Assembly: GCA_036502025.1 (NCBI GenBank) | Contig: DASXZJ010000029.1 | Span: forward strand, 1 to 64,000 | Length of the DNA: 64,000 nucleotides | Reading direction: 5' to 3' | DNA from: Bog-473 sp036502025 | Lineage (GTDB): Bacteria; Actinomycetota; Acidimicrobiia; Acidimicrobiales; RAAP-2 | Shown: piece after piece, positions 32,643 to 41,723 of the stretch | How positions within the stretch are numbered: the stretch's first letter is position 1 | Layout: the number at the start of each line of letters is the position of its first letter | The notes under the pieces: generated by a model | The model's database searches: none | Seen by the model: the letters and a program-made list of their open reading frames with translations, nothing else | What the model was told of the DNA's origin: nothing | Made by a program: the position numbers and the translations under genes

Positions 32643-33289
32643 ACGGATGGTCTATATATCTTCTCCGTTGCCGCTGCTTTTACCAACGCGTCGGCTGGGA
32701 TTCAACTTGGGATTCTGCAGCGGATGGGGGTTGAGTCGGCGCCGGCCGAGAAGGCGATGCGACTCGGCCTCTTGAACCATGCCATCCGGCGCGGGGTGTG
32801 GTTGCTTGGTTTCGGACTCCTGCTCGGGACCTTCGCCTTCCAGGCCATCGCCCTGCGCTTCGGTCAATTGAGTGTGGTCCAGCTGATCCTGACGGCCGAC
32901 CTGCTGTTCGTCATCGGGCTGTTGACGGTCTTCTTCCACCACCGGCTGACCTGGCGGGAGGTGGCCGGCGCCGGTGCCATCGTGGCTGGCCTGACCGGGT
33001 TCCTCGGCTGGCACATCCGGCCGAAGGGCGGGGCATACCCAGTTCCTCGGCCTGGGTGCTGGTGACGATGGTGTGGCGGGCCGCCGCCGTCGGCGCGGCT
33101 GCCGCCATGTTGTTCGCCTACAACGCCGCGTTGACCAAGGCGACCACCACCTTGATCACCCACGGCTGGAGCCTTGTGTTCGTCAACTGGGAGCCCTACG
33201 CCATCGCGGTGGCCGGCCTGGCCAGCTTCTTCCTTCTGCAGAACGTCCTCCATGCCGGGCCAGTGGCTGCGTCCCGAGCCACCATGTAG
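32643..33289 (+). pseudogene. EamA/DMT-type transporter relic
   Basis: Membrane protein coding is clear but broken. The first part (VAAAFTNASAGIQLGILQRM, RRGVWLLGFGLLLGTFAFQA, FGQLSVVQLILTADLLF) is open in the same frame as the TetR stop and has no start codon. The second part (LVTMVWRAAAVGAAAAMLFA, FLLQNVLHAGPVAASRATM) needs a frameshift near 33040 and ends prematurely after PVAASRA, where intact relatives continue with two more helices. Missing start, frameshift and missing 3' end mean it is a relic. Confidence 0.7.
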
Positions 33290-33599
33290 TGAGAGCGGCT
33301 GAGAGTGTGATGGCGTCGTTCCCGCAACCCGAACCTGAAAGCCAACCGCCGGAGTATTGGCGTAGATGTCCGCGTCGTCGCCGTCGATGGCATACAGAGT
33401 TGCGTAGCTGACGTCCTGAGGCGACCATGTGGGTCCCCGAACGACTTGCAGCCGGCGACTGCTCGCTGTGGTCGAGAAGGACCCCCGCGCAGGCGGCCAC
33501 CAGCTCCTCGCAGTGGGCTAGGTTCTGATTCGGGCCGACGGACGGACGGGGCCCGTCCTTCTCGACGTTCAGTGGGCCGCCTTTGTGCGGGGTTGACCG
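33290..33599. other. No intact gene; faint coding trace on the minus strand
   Basis: On the minus strand one frame reads PQDVSYATLYAIDGDDADIY then ANTPAVGFQVRV without stops for about 60 codons but without a start or a known family. This may be a gene remnant. Nothing else is seen before the signal peptide of the next gene. Confidence 0.3.
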
Positions 33600-35795
33600 A
33601 TGTCAACAGATCGCGAGAGCCGCACCATGGCACAAGGCGGAGTAGGGCATGCGGGCAGGGCCCGCCTGTGTCTGGCGGCACTCATGCTGGTCACCGTGGT
33701 CACCCTCGCGGCGGTGCCCGCCGCCACGGCCCAGATCAGACCGCAGGGCTCTTCAGGAGCTGGGGACCCCGGCTCGGCGACCGGTGAAGGGCTCAACGCG
33801 CTGGCCCGGTTGCCGGTGCTCGACGGGTCAGCGCATGATGCCGGTGCGTCGAGTCATGACCCCAATGGCGAGAACGGAGATTCCGGCAACTACCTCTACC
33901 AGGATGCGCAAGGGTATGTGCTGATGGAGGCCGAGGGACCCGGGGTCATCGACCGCGTCTGGGTGACCGGCTCCCTCTTCAACGGCAAAAGCAGTAGCGC
34001 GAAGAGTTTCGGCAACCTGGAGTTCTTCTTCGACGGGGAGACAACCCCTCGGATCGATCTACCAGCCGACACGTTTTTCTCAGGTTCTTCAGGTCCGTTC
34101 TTGGCTCCTCTGTGCGGGAACGGCGGTGAGTCCAGCGGCGGCTTCTACTGCGACGTCAGGATGCCGTTCGCCCAGAGCGTGCGCGTGGTGAGCACCGGAG
34201 ATCCGGCGTATTACAACATCGGCTACGAGACGTATCCGGCCGGGACGTCCGTGCAGACGTTCGACCCCACTGCCGCGCAGACGCTGCAGACGGCGGAGGC
34301 CGAGGCGGCGCTGGCGAGACGGGTGGGGTCAAACCCCGAGATCCTCCCCTCCGGCCCGACGGTGATTGGCGGGGCAGCCCTGCCTCCGGGCGGGACGCAC
34401 GTGATATCGGACATCTCACATGCGGGCACGATCAGCGCTATCAAGGTGTCCATCGATCCGCATGATGATGAGGCGCTGCACGACGTCTGGTTGCAGGCTC
34501 GTTGGGACGGTTCCAGCGAGCTGGCTGTCGATGCGCCCTTGGCGGACCTCTTCCTGAGCGGAGCGGGGTCGCGATCTCCGGCGCTCGGACTGCTGGCGGG
34601 ATTCATCCCCGCCGCCAACACCGGCTATCTGTACTTCCCGATGCCGTTTGCGCGTTCGGCACAGATTGACCTGGTCAACAACGGCGCCAGTCCGGTCAAT
34701 GCGTTCTGGCAGGTGCAGCAGTCACCGATGTCATATTCCGGCCTCGGCAGCAGTGTCGGTGAATTCCACGCGACGTACGCGCACCAAGACCCCACCCAGA
34801 ACGGGTACGACTACGTGATGCTCGACCAGCCCGGGCAGGGCAAGGTAGTCGGAATGTCCTATACCGAAGAAGGTCCCCTCAACGGCATCGAAACGCTGTT
34901 CATGGAGGGGAACGAGCACGTCTACTTCGACGGGTCGCAAACCCCGTCCATCAACGGTACGGGGACCGAGGATTTCTTCGATGGCGGCTATTACTACGCC
35001 CACGGCCCGTTCACGCTCTTCGATCATGGTGCAACCGACGTCGAGACCGCCTCACCGATCCTCGGCCAAACCTCGCAGTACCGCTTATTGCTGCAGGACC
35101 CCTGGAACTTCCGGAACGGCATCGTCCTCGGTATCCAGCACGGAGCCGGCGACGGCCTGCCAACCTCGAACCACAGCGTCGTCTTCTGGTACGGCAATGG
35201 CTTGCAGGGCATGGAGGCCACCGACACCATCGATGTCGGGACTGCGGCCTCGCTCGCGGCGGCCAGCTACCTGTCGACGCCAGCTGGAACCCCAGAATCG
35301 CTGACCTCGTTCTACGAGGGCGAGTACGACGGCAACCTCTCCTCGCCGCTCTTCGATGCGACCATCTTCCTGGGATCGCTCCCCCCGCTTCCTCGGACGG
35401 ATCCCCGGAAACAGTCCGTCACCGATACCGGTCTGACCCATCCTCCTGGGTCGACCATTCGGTTCAACGTGCAGATCGACTCAAACAACGACGGCGTGGT
35501 CCTGCGCCGCCGACTCGATCAGGCGACCTTCGAGCAACAGGCGCAAGTGCTGGTCGACGGCGTGCCAGCCGGCGTATGGAGGACCCCAGCGAACACCTCG
35601 GCCAGCGGTGGCTCGGCCAAATACGACACCACCAAGCGGTGGGCCGATAGTGACTTCCCGATCGCGGGCAGCCTCACGAAGGGCAAGTCGCAGCTCTCGA
35701 TCGAGCTCCAAGTGCTGACGCCCACCTTCGTTCCCGCCGGACTGGCCGACGGTTGGACCGACTTTCGTTACACGGTGTTCTCCGTCGATCAATAG
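33600..35795 (+). CDS. Secreted DUF2961 (GH172-type) glycoside hydrolase
   Basis: 731 aa, with a signal peptide (LCLAALMLVTVVTLAAVPAA, cut near ATAQ). The DUF2961 core has FNGKSSSAKSFGNLEFFFDG, PAYYNIGYETYPAG and GTGTEDFFDGGYYYAHGPF. Established GH172 members act on fructose anhydrides or on D-arabinofuranosides, including arabinan of the mycobacterial wall. The C-terminal region (about 570-731) is a second beta-rich domain. An alternative start at 33627 (MAQGGVGHAGRARL) gives a more usual signal peptide length. Stands alone with a 310-bp gap before it. Confidence 0.84.
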   Translation: MSTDRESRTMAQGGVGHAGRARLCLAALMLVTVVTLAAVPAATAQIRPQGSSGAGDPGSATGEGLNALARLPVLDGSAHDAGASSHDPNGENGDSGNYLYQDAQGYVLMEAEGPGVIDRVWVTGSLFNGKSSSAKSFGNLEFFFDGETTPRIDLPADTFFSGSSGPFLAPLCGNGGESSGGFYCDVRMPFAQSVRVVSTGDPAYYNIGYETYPAGTSVQTFDPTAAQTLQTAEAEAALARRVGSNPEILPSGPTVIGGAALPPGGTHVISDISHAGTISAIKVSIDPHDDEALHDVWLQARWDGSSELAVDAPLADLFLSGAGSRSPALGLLAGFIPAANTGYLYFPMPFARSAQIDLVNNGASPVNAFWQVQQSPMSYSGLGSSVGEFHATYAHQDPTQNGYDYVMLDQPGQGKVVGMSYTEEGPLNGIETLFMEGNEHVYFDGSQTPSINGTGTEDFFDGGYYYAHGPFTLFDHGATDVETASPILGQTSQYRLLLQDPWNFRNGIVLGIQHGAGDGLPTSNHSVVFWYGNGLQGMEATDTIDVGTAASLAAASYLSTPAGTPESLTSFYEGEYDGNLSSPLFDATIFLGSLPPLPRTDPRKQSVTDTGLTHPPGSTIRFNVQIDSNNDGVVLRRRLDQATFEQQAQVLVDGVPAGVWRTPANTSASGGSAKYDTTKRWADSDFPIAGSLTKGKSQLSIELQVLTPTFVPAGLADGWTDFRYTVFSVDQ

Positions 35796-35865
35796 CGAGC
35801 GTGGAGACGCTCTTCGATAGTGGAGCGGCCATACCGCTCGCCAACCGGGGCTTGACTCTGGTGGA

Positions 35866-35897
35866 CCTAACCGTTAGGTTATAATCTAACGGTTAGG
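35866..35897. promoter_or_regulatory. Palindromic operator with embedded -10 box upstream of PadR operon
   Basis: CCTAACCGTTAG (35866-35877) and CTAACGGTTAGG (35886-35897) form a perfect 12-bp inverted repeat. Each arm also contains its own 11-bp palindrome (CTAAC-C-GTTAG). The 8-bp spacer contains a consensus TATAAT (35880-35885). A TTGACT at 35852-35857 could be the -35, though its 22-bp distance to TATAAT is long; TAGGTT at 35875-35880 gives 17 bp. GGAGG follows at once. A PadR dimer bound here would cover the promoter. Confidence 0.85.
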
Positions 35898-35909
35898 TTG
35901 GAGGCAAAG

Positions 35910-36434
35910 GTGCGGCAGGAAGTCCTACTGGCGATGCTGGCGAAGGAGCCTTCCCAGGGTTCGCAGCTCCGCGCCCGGCTGAACGAAGCTCTCGGTTCGC
36001 TCGGTCAGTCCATGAACGACGGGCAGATCTACGTCACCCTCCGTCGCTTGGAAAAGGCCGGCCTCGTCGCACGCGATGGTTCGGGCGGTTCGCCGGACCG
36101 TCCGGACCTCAAGGTCTACGTCCTCACCCCGGCCGGCGTGGACCGGGTTGCCGAGTGGTTGGCCGAAGTGAGCTGGCCGAAGCCGGATCTGGCGGAGTTC
36201 CATATGAAGCTCATTGCGGCGGCGGCGGCGGCGCTCGCCGACCCGATCGGCATTGTCGACATGCAACGCCGTGAGCTGCTGCGGCGTCTTCGGGATGTCG
36301 AGCGCGCCGCCATGGCCGAGCCGGACCGTTCGGTCGCCGGATTGCTGCTCGAAGGCATCGCGTTGCGTCTCCAGGCCGACCTCCGCTGGTTGGAGGCCTG
36401 CGAGCGGATGTGGACCGATCAAAGGAGGAAGTGA
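35910..36434 (+). CDS. PadR-family transcriptional regulator
   Basis: 174 aa from the GTG at 35910, with GGAGG 5 nt before. Winged-helix PadR domain (about 1-85): LLAMLAKEPSQGSQLRARLN, DGQIYVTLRRLEKAGLVARD, VYVLTPAGVDRVAEWL. The helical C-terminus (about 90-174) is a dimerisation region. It lies in front of and coupled to an ABC exporter (stop overlaps next ATG as TGATG), so it is expected to repress the operon and respond to the exported compound. Confidence 0.88.
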   Translation: MRQEVLLAMLAKEPSQGSQLRARLNEALGSLGQSMNDGQIYVTLRRLEKAGLVARDGSGGSPDRPDLKVYVLTPAGVDRVAEWLAEVSWPKPDLAEFHMKLIAAAAAALADPIGIVDMQRRELLRRLRDVERAAMAEPDRSVAGLLLEGIALRLQADLRWLEACERMWTDQRRK

Positions 36435-37180
36435 TGAACGAGTCGGACGACCGGGCGCTCGTCAGCGCCCGAGGTGTGAGCATGGAGTACGGGAAGGGTG
36501 AGGGGCTCGTTCGGGCTGTCGACGAGGTCTTCCTGGACGTCGCCCTTGGCGAGACGCTGGCCGTAATGGGGCCGAGCGGCTGCGGAAAATCGACGCTGCT
36601 GCATCTGTTGGGCGGCCTCGATCGGCCGACCGGCGGCGAGCTGTGGCTCTCGGGACGGCGCATCGACCAGTGCTCCGAGCGTGCCTTGGCGCAGGTTCGC
36701 CGCCATGAGATCGGCTTCGTCTTCCAGGCCTTCCACCTGATGGACGAGCTGACGGCCCAGGAGAACGTCGAGCTGCCCGCTCTCCTCGCCGGCCGGGCAC
36801 CACGGGAGGCCCGGAGCAGCGCGCGGCAGCTGCTCGAACAGGTCGGGCTCTCAGATCGGGCCAAGCACCTCCCCTCGGCGCTCTCTGGCGGCCAGCGACA
36901 GCGGGTCGCTATTGCTCGGGCCCTCGCGAACAATCCTCGAGTCCTCCTGGCTGACGAGCCAACCGGCAACCTCGATAGCACGGCAACCCTGGAGGTGCTC
37001 CGGCTCTTCGAGTCCCTACACCTCGCTGGCCTCACCCTCATCGTCGTGACCCACGACGAGCGGATCGCCGCCACAGCTGATCGGCTCATCGCGATGCGTG
37101 ACGGGCGATTCGTCGATGAGACTCGACTCACGGGCGGCACGAGGGGCAACTTGGCCGACCTCGCCGGACTCGGGAGCTGA
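36434..37180 (+). CDS. ABC transporter ATP-binding protein (MacB/LolD type)
   Basis: 248 aa. Walker A GPSGCGKST (46-54), Q-loop FVFQAFHLMDELT, signature LSGGQRQRVAIARAL, Walker B VLLADEPTGNLDS, His in VVTHD. The LDRPTGGELWLSG and LTAQENVELP contexts mark the MacB/LolD subfamily. Strong ribosome site AAAGGAGGAA ahead of the ATG. Works with the FtsX-like permease that starts 3 nt after its stop. Confidence 0.93.
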   Translation: MNESDDRALVSARGVSMEYGKGEGLVRAVDEVFLDVALGETLAVMGPSGCGKSTLLHLLGGLDRPTGGELWLSGRRIDQCSERALAQVRRHEIGFVFQAFHLMDELTAQENVELPALLAGRAPREARSSARQLLEQVGLSDRAKHLPSALSGGQRQRVAIARALANNPRVLLADEPTGNLDSTATLEVLRLFESLHLAGLTLIVVTHDERIAATADRLIAMRDGRFVDETRLTGGTRGNLADLAGLGS

Positions 37181-37183
37181 ACG

Positions 37184-39109
37184 GTGGGGAAGCTTCTCCT
37201 CGCCCTCCGCCTGGCGACAAAGGATATTCGCCGCAATCCGGCCGAAGCAGCGCTACTCCTGGTGGCGATCGCCGCCGCAACGTCCACTCTCACGGTCGCC
37301 CTCGCCTTGCACGGCGTGACGAGCGCGCCGTACGCAGCGACGCGGGCCGCGACCTCCGGGCCGGATGTCGTAGCCTCCGTGGAGCAGGGCATCGGTGCGC
37401 CGGCGTCGGGGATCGCCGGGACGATGACGCCCACCCACGTGCCCGCGGGCCTGACCGGCCTCGAACGAGCCCGCGGCGTGGTGCGCTCCAGCGGGCCGTA
37501 CCTCATCGCCATGCCAAACCTCGTGGTCGGCGGGCACTCCGATCCGGTGATGGCCGAGGGGCGTCAATCAACCGATGCGGCTGTCGATCAACCGAAGCTC
37601 ACCGCCGGCCACTGGGTCACCAACGGCGGCGTGGTGGTCGAGCGCAGCCTGGCGGACCTCCTTGGCCTTAAGATCGGCGAGCGCGTGGGCCTCGACGCCC
37701 TGGTCGGTGGCCCGTTCGGCGGAGGGTCGGCGCCCGGTCCGCTCGGTGGTCCGGGATCAAGCGGCGGGCGGCTCCGCGCGGTGGGCCCGTCATTCACGGT
37801 GGTCGGGATCGCCGTGACCGCGGCGCTCCAGCCGGCCCCGCTGAGCGACGACGCTCATCCCTCGGGATTTCCCGAAGCCGGCCTTGTCTGGGTCACTCGC
37901 TCGGCCGCCTCCCACCTCGCCGCCTCGGAGGGCGGCGGCTTCGGCTACACGCTGGACCTCAAACTCGCTGCTCCTTCCGACGCACCCGTCTTTGCAGAGG
38001 CACACCGGACGAACGACCTCTTTGTAATCTCCTGGCAGTCCATCGCCGCAAAGGATGGGTTGATCGTGTCGATCGAACAGGCAATCCTGCTCACCGGCGC
38101 CACACTCCTTGGGCTTCTCGCCCTGGCTAGCGTGGCGCTGCTGGTAGGCGGCCGGATGGAGCAGCAGACCCGACGGGTCGGGTTGCTCAAGGCCGTCGGA
38201 GCCACGCCCGCGCTCGTGACTGGCGTCCTTCTCGCGCAACAACTCGTACTCTCCCTCGTTGCGGCGGTGGTCGGTCTCGTGATCGGTTGGCTGGCGGCAC
38301 CGCTCCTCACCAATCCGGGAGCGGGCCTCGTCGGCGCTCCCGGCCCGCCCACCTTCGACCTCTCGACGATCGGGATCGCGATCGGGGCGGCGATCGCCGT
38401 GGCTATAGTCGCCACGCTGGTGCCAGCCCTTCGGGCCTCGCGCACGAGTACGGTCAATGCGCTCGCCGACGCCGCTCGCTCGCCGCGTCGCGCCCGATGG
38501 ACGATCGCTCTCTCCTCGCGGCTTCCAGTTCCGGTCCTCCTCGGGATGCGACTGGCGGGCCGTCGCCGTCGCCGAGCGGTCCTGAGCGCGGCGAGCGTCG
38601 CCGTCACCGTCGGGTCGCTCGTGGCCGTTCTGATGTTCAGGGACCATGCGAACTCGTTGCACACCTCGGGGGGTCTCGGCGGGCTCTACCGGTTCTCCGG
38701 GCCCGGTGACCCGCTGTGGGAGCGGGGCATTGACGTACTGCTCGTATTCACCATCGCTCTCGTCCTATTGGCGCTGGTGAATGCCGTCCTCGTCACCTGG
38801 GCGACGGTGCAGGATGCCAGGCATGCTTCGGCGATCGAGCGTGCGTTGGGCGCCTCACCCGGCCAGGTGGGTTTGGCCTTGGTGGTGGCACAGATTCTTC
38901 CCGCGGTGCCCGGGGCGATTCTGGGCATTCCCGTCGGCCTCGGTCTGTACGAGGCGGTCGGGAGACATAGCTCGGCGGTGCCTTCCCTGCCTGGGCTCCT
39001 TGGTGTGCTCATCGTCACCCTCGTGGTGGTGGGGATCCTGACGGCCATTCCCGCTCGCCTCGGTGCTCGTTGGCCGGTCGCCGAGATCCTCGGCGCGGAA
39101 GCCGCCTGA
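37184..39109 (+). CDS. FtsX-like permease of a MacB-type exporter
   Basis: 641 aa from a GTG. One N-terminal helix, a long outer domain (about 50-275), then three helices of the first FtsX core (LLTGATLLGLLALASVALLV, LLAQQLVLSLVAAVVGLVIG, IGIAIGAAIAVAIVATLVPA), and a second set near the end (VLLVFTIALVLLALVNAVLV, PGLLGVLIVTLVVVGIL). The doubled core means one subunit could serve as a full permease half or pair. Probably exports a peptide or lipid-like compound under PadR control. Confidence 0.9.
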   Translation: MGKLLLALRLATKDIRRNPAEAALLLVAIAAATSTLTVALALHGVTSAPYAATRAATSGPDVVASVEQGIGAPASGIAGTMTPTHVPAGLTGLERARGVVRSSGPYLIAMPNLVVGGHSDPVMAEGRQSTDAAVDQPKLTAGHWVTNGGVVVERSLADLLGLKIGERVGLDALVGGPFGGGSAPGPLGGPGSSGGRLRAVGPSFTVVGIAVTAALQPAPLSDDAHPSGFPEAGLVWVTRSAASHLAASEGGGFGYTLDLKLAAPSDAPVFAEAHRTNDLFVISWQSIAAKDGLIVSIEQAILLTGATLLGLLALASVALLVGGRMEQQTRRVGLLKAVGATPALVTGVLLAQQLVLSLVAAVVGLVIGWLAAPLLTNPGAGLVGAPGPPTFDLSTIGIAIGAAIAVAIVATLVPALRASRTSTVNALADAARSPRRARWTIALSSRLPVPVLLGMRLAGRRRRRAVLSAASVAVTVGSLVAVLMFRDHANSLHTSGGLGGLYRFSGPGDPLWERGIDVLLVFTIALVLLALVNAVLVTWATVQDARHASAIERALGASPGQVGLALVVAQILPAVPGAILGIPVGLGLYEAVGRHSSAVPSLPGLLGVLIVTLVVVGILTAIPARLGARWPVAEILGAEAA

Positions 39110-39146
39110 CCAAGCAGAGGCAGGCACCTACAGGTGTCCGCCGACG

Positions 39147-40412
39147 TCAGCGAGAGGTCCCCTTGTAACTGGACGGGTAGAAGCCGCCGGGGCTGCAGAC
39201 GAAGCCGGTCTTCGGGTCGGGGCTGATCCGCTGCCACTTGCCGTTTTCGAACTTCGCCACGAGCCAGCACTGGCCGGGGATCTTCTGGGCCGGATTCTGG
39301 GGGGACATCAAACCACTGGCGTTGAATGATTTGATCTTGTTCAGTTGGGTTTCGAGGCTGGCGCGGGTGGGGCTGGCCCCGGCCGCCTTGAGGGCCTGGA
39401 CGAAGAGCTGCGCGTTGACCCAGGCGTCCAGCGTGTAGATGTCGAGCTGGGTGGAAGGGTCGACCTTCTTGACCCACTTGTCGAAGGTGGCGACCGCCGG
39501 CACGGCCTTGGCATCCTCCCCCCGGTAGAGGGCGTACACCCCGGTGATCAGTGTGCCGTTGCCGGCCGAACCGGGTGTGAAGTCCTTCTCGTAGGCGTTG
39601 GTCCCACTCACCAGGAGCGCGTTGAGGTTCTGCTGCTGCATCTCCTGCGCGATGGTGCTGACCAGGTTGCCCGTGACCGTGGGCTCGAACACCAGCTTGA
39701 CCCCGTCGTTCTTCATCTTGATGATGTCGGGGAGGAAGGCGGTTTCGGTGAACGTGGCGTCGCGGGAGTACAGCCACTTGTATCCCACATGCTGGGTCAG
39801 CGCTCGGTCGGTGTTCTCGACGGCGATCACCGACGCGGTGGCGTTGTCGCCGATGAGTCCGAGTGCGTTGACGCCCGCCGGGTACTTCGACTTGAGCCAC
39901 TTGAAGGGTCCCGCGATGCCCCCGTTGGCGACCATGGGCACGGCCGAGTAGAGGTTGGGGTCGTTGAAGAGCGCCGGGGTCAGCGCCTCGGCCACCATCG
40001 GGACCTTGTTGGCATCGATGATCGGTTGCTCGGCACCGTCATCCAAGGAGAAGCCGCCAACGATGGCGAAGTCGTTCTGCGCGATGGACTGTACTTCGGT
40101 GGTCACCTTCCCCGAGGAGAAAGCGCTGTCCATGCCGTCGAGGACGAGCTTGCGGCCATTGACGCCGCCCTGGCTGTTGACGTACGCGAAGTACGCCTCC
40201 ACCCCGACCTTGGCCCCCTCGAACAACCCGGGCACCGGGGACGAGATGTCGCTGATGGACCCGACCGTGACCGTCTTGGCGGTGATGCCGGGCGCGGCGG
40301 CCCCTGATGCGCCCGCCGGAGCGCCGTCAATCACGCCCACGCCGGCGAACAACGTGCAGCCCGCCAACGTGAGGGCGCGAGCGCCCGCGAATGACGTCGT
40401 GTGTCTTCTCAC
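39147..40412 (-). CDS. ABC transporter solute-binding lipoprotein (branched-chain amino acid type, Peripla_BP_6)
   Basis: 421 aa. A lipobox LAGC is at residues 16-19, so it is probably membrane-tethered. The fold signature: KTVTVGSISDISSPVPGLFE, GAKVGVEAYFAYVNSQGGVN, GRKLVLDGMDSAFSSGK. Relatives bind amino acids, amides or small aromatic or fatty compounds. No permease or ATPase genes for it are in the window, so it may be an orphan receptor. It lies downstream of the sulfotransferase gene (21 nt after its stop). Confidence 0.87.
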   Translation of the reverse strand: MRRHTTSFAGARALTLAGCTLFAGVGVIDGAPAGASGAAAPGITAKTVTVGSISDISSPVPGLFEGAKVGVEAYFAYVNSQGGVNGRKLVLDGMDSAFSSGKVTTEVQSIAQNDFAIVGGFSLDDGAEQPIIDANKVPMVAEALTPALFNDPNLYSAVPMVANGGIAGPFKWLKSKYPAGVNALGLIGDNATASVIAVENTDRALTQHVGYKWLYSRDATFTETAFLPDIIKMKNDGVKLVFEPTVTGNLVSTIAQEMQQQNLNALLVSGTNAYEKDFTPGSAGNGTLITGVYALYRGEDAKAVPAVATFDKWVKKVDPSTQLDIYTLDAWVNAQLFVQALKAAGASPTRASLETQLNKIKSFNASGLMSPQNPAQKIPGQCWLVAKFENGKWQRISPDPKTGFVCSPGGFYPSSYKGTSR

Positions 40413-40433
40413 GGTCCCACCTTTCTCACCCGG

Positions 40434-41723
40434 TTACGAACCAGAGTGAACATGTCCTGTTGCTTCATCGAATTCGGACCGGATGCCGTACCGCCGGGTG
40501 TAATCACCGAATTCCTCGGCAAGGCCGGGATAGGTCCATCCGAAGTCAGTGGGGTCGTAGTCATGTCGCCCGAAGGCATCCTTGGGCCGGTGGGCCAGGA
40601 AGGCCTCCATGCGCCGGGCGTGCAGGCCGCTGACCTCGGCGCCGAAACGTCGATAGAGCTCGCGCACCGCGGTGAGCGGGTCCTTGACCAGGGAGTCGTA
40701 GTGCACGTGCTGGCACCAACCGTCCTCTGACTTCTCGTCGAACGCCACGGCGGAGCTCAGGGCGAAGGCGCACTTGCGTTTCCACTCCATGGCGGTGGGG
40801 CGAGGATCGGCCCGCCGGGTCAGAGGGCGTTGCCCCGCATTGGCCAGGCTGGCCAGCGAGGTCACCACGGGGCCGGGATCACGGTGGGTCCAGATGATGC
40901 GCGCGTCCGGATAGGCAGCGAGCAGCGCCTCGAGATGCCAGAGGTGGTTGGGGGTCTTGAGGATCCAGCGTTCGGTGGGCTGTCGGGACTGCAACGTCTG
41001 CAGGGCCAAACGGTGCTGGGCGTAGGCCGGTGTCATATCGGCACTCTCCAGCCAGCGGGCGTAGGTCGGCACGTGTGCCTGGGTCTCGAGGGCCAACGTC
41101 CGCACGTCAAACATGAACAGTGAGACGCATTCCTGGGCCAAGGTGGCTCCGAACGGGTGCATCGCCCGGAGCGGGGGATTGAGCTTCATGAGTCCGTCGA
41201 GCTCCTTGGTGGTCTGCGCGATGCGGGGATCGTTCTCCCCATCGCCCTGGCTCGGTGGTGGAATCGGGTGGGCGGCCTCCCACTGGAGCAGTGGGCGAGC
41301 CACGGGGTCGAGTCCAAGCAACATGGACAGCAGGCTGGTGCCCGTGCGTGGCAGCCCGACGATGACCCACGGGCTCTCGATGCGTTCGCCGAGCACCTCA
41401 GGGTGGACGACCGACCACTGATGGAGCGAGATGCGGTTGGCCAGGGCGGAACCCAGCATCTTGGAGATCAGGATCCGGCCGAAGGTCGTCAGGTCGGCCT
41501 CGTCGGTGCAGGCCGCCAGGAACACCTCCAACGGCTCTCGATAGCTGTCACTTCCGAAATCGTCGGACCCGGCGGCCTTGGCGGCCGAGGCCGCGACCGA
41601 TTGAGGGGTCAGCGGCGGGAACGCGACACCGAATCGGGAGAGTTGCGCTCCCACCCCGTTGAGGGCGCGCAGAGGCTTGCTCTTCAGTTCCGAGTCCCGC
41701 CACGTGTAGGCGATCTCGCTCAA
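40434..41723 (-). CDS. Sulfotransferase-family protein
   Basis: 429 aa from a TTG that overlaps the stop of the upstream gene (TTGA). PAPS 5'-phosphosulfate loop: VIVGLPRTGTSLLSMLL; 3'-phosphate region: WILKTPNHLWHLEALLAAYP then DARIIWTHRDPGPVVTS. The Sulfotransfer_3-type proteins with VGLPRTGTS are very frequent in Acidimicrobiia and mycobacteria. Substrate unknown. Member of a TetR-MDR-sulfotransferase-SBP series on the minus strand. Confidence 0.86.
   Translation of the reverse strand: MSEIAYTWRDSELKSKPLRALNGVGAQLSRFGVAFPPLTPQSVAASAAKAAGSDDFGSDSYREPLEVFLAACTDEADLTTFGRILISKMLGSALANRISLHQWSVVHPEVLGERIESPWVIVGLPRTGTSLLSMLLGLDPVARPLLQWEAAHPIPPPSQGDGENDPRIAQTTKELDGLMKLNPPLRAMHPFGATLAQECVSLFMFDVRTLALETQAHVPTYARWLESADMTPAYAQHRLALQTLQSRQPTERWILKTPNHLWHLEALLAAYPDARIIWTHRDPGPVVTSLASLANAGQRPLTRRADPRPTAMEWKRKCAFALSSAVAFDEKSEDGWCQHVHYDSLVKDPLTAVRELYRRFGAEVSGLHARRMEAFLAHRPKDAFGRHDYDPTDFGWTYPGLAEEFGDYTRRYGIRSEFDEATGHVHSGS

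Noticed and set aside
29128..33599. Integrated island bounded by tRNA-Val repeats
   Set aside because: No second copy of the tRNA-Val 3' end is seen in the window, and no integrase is present.
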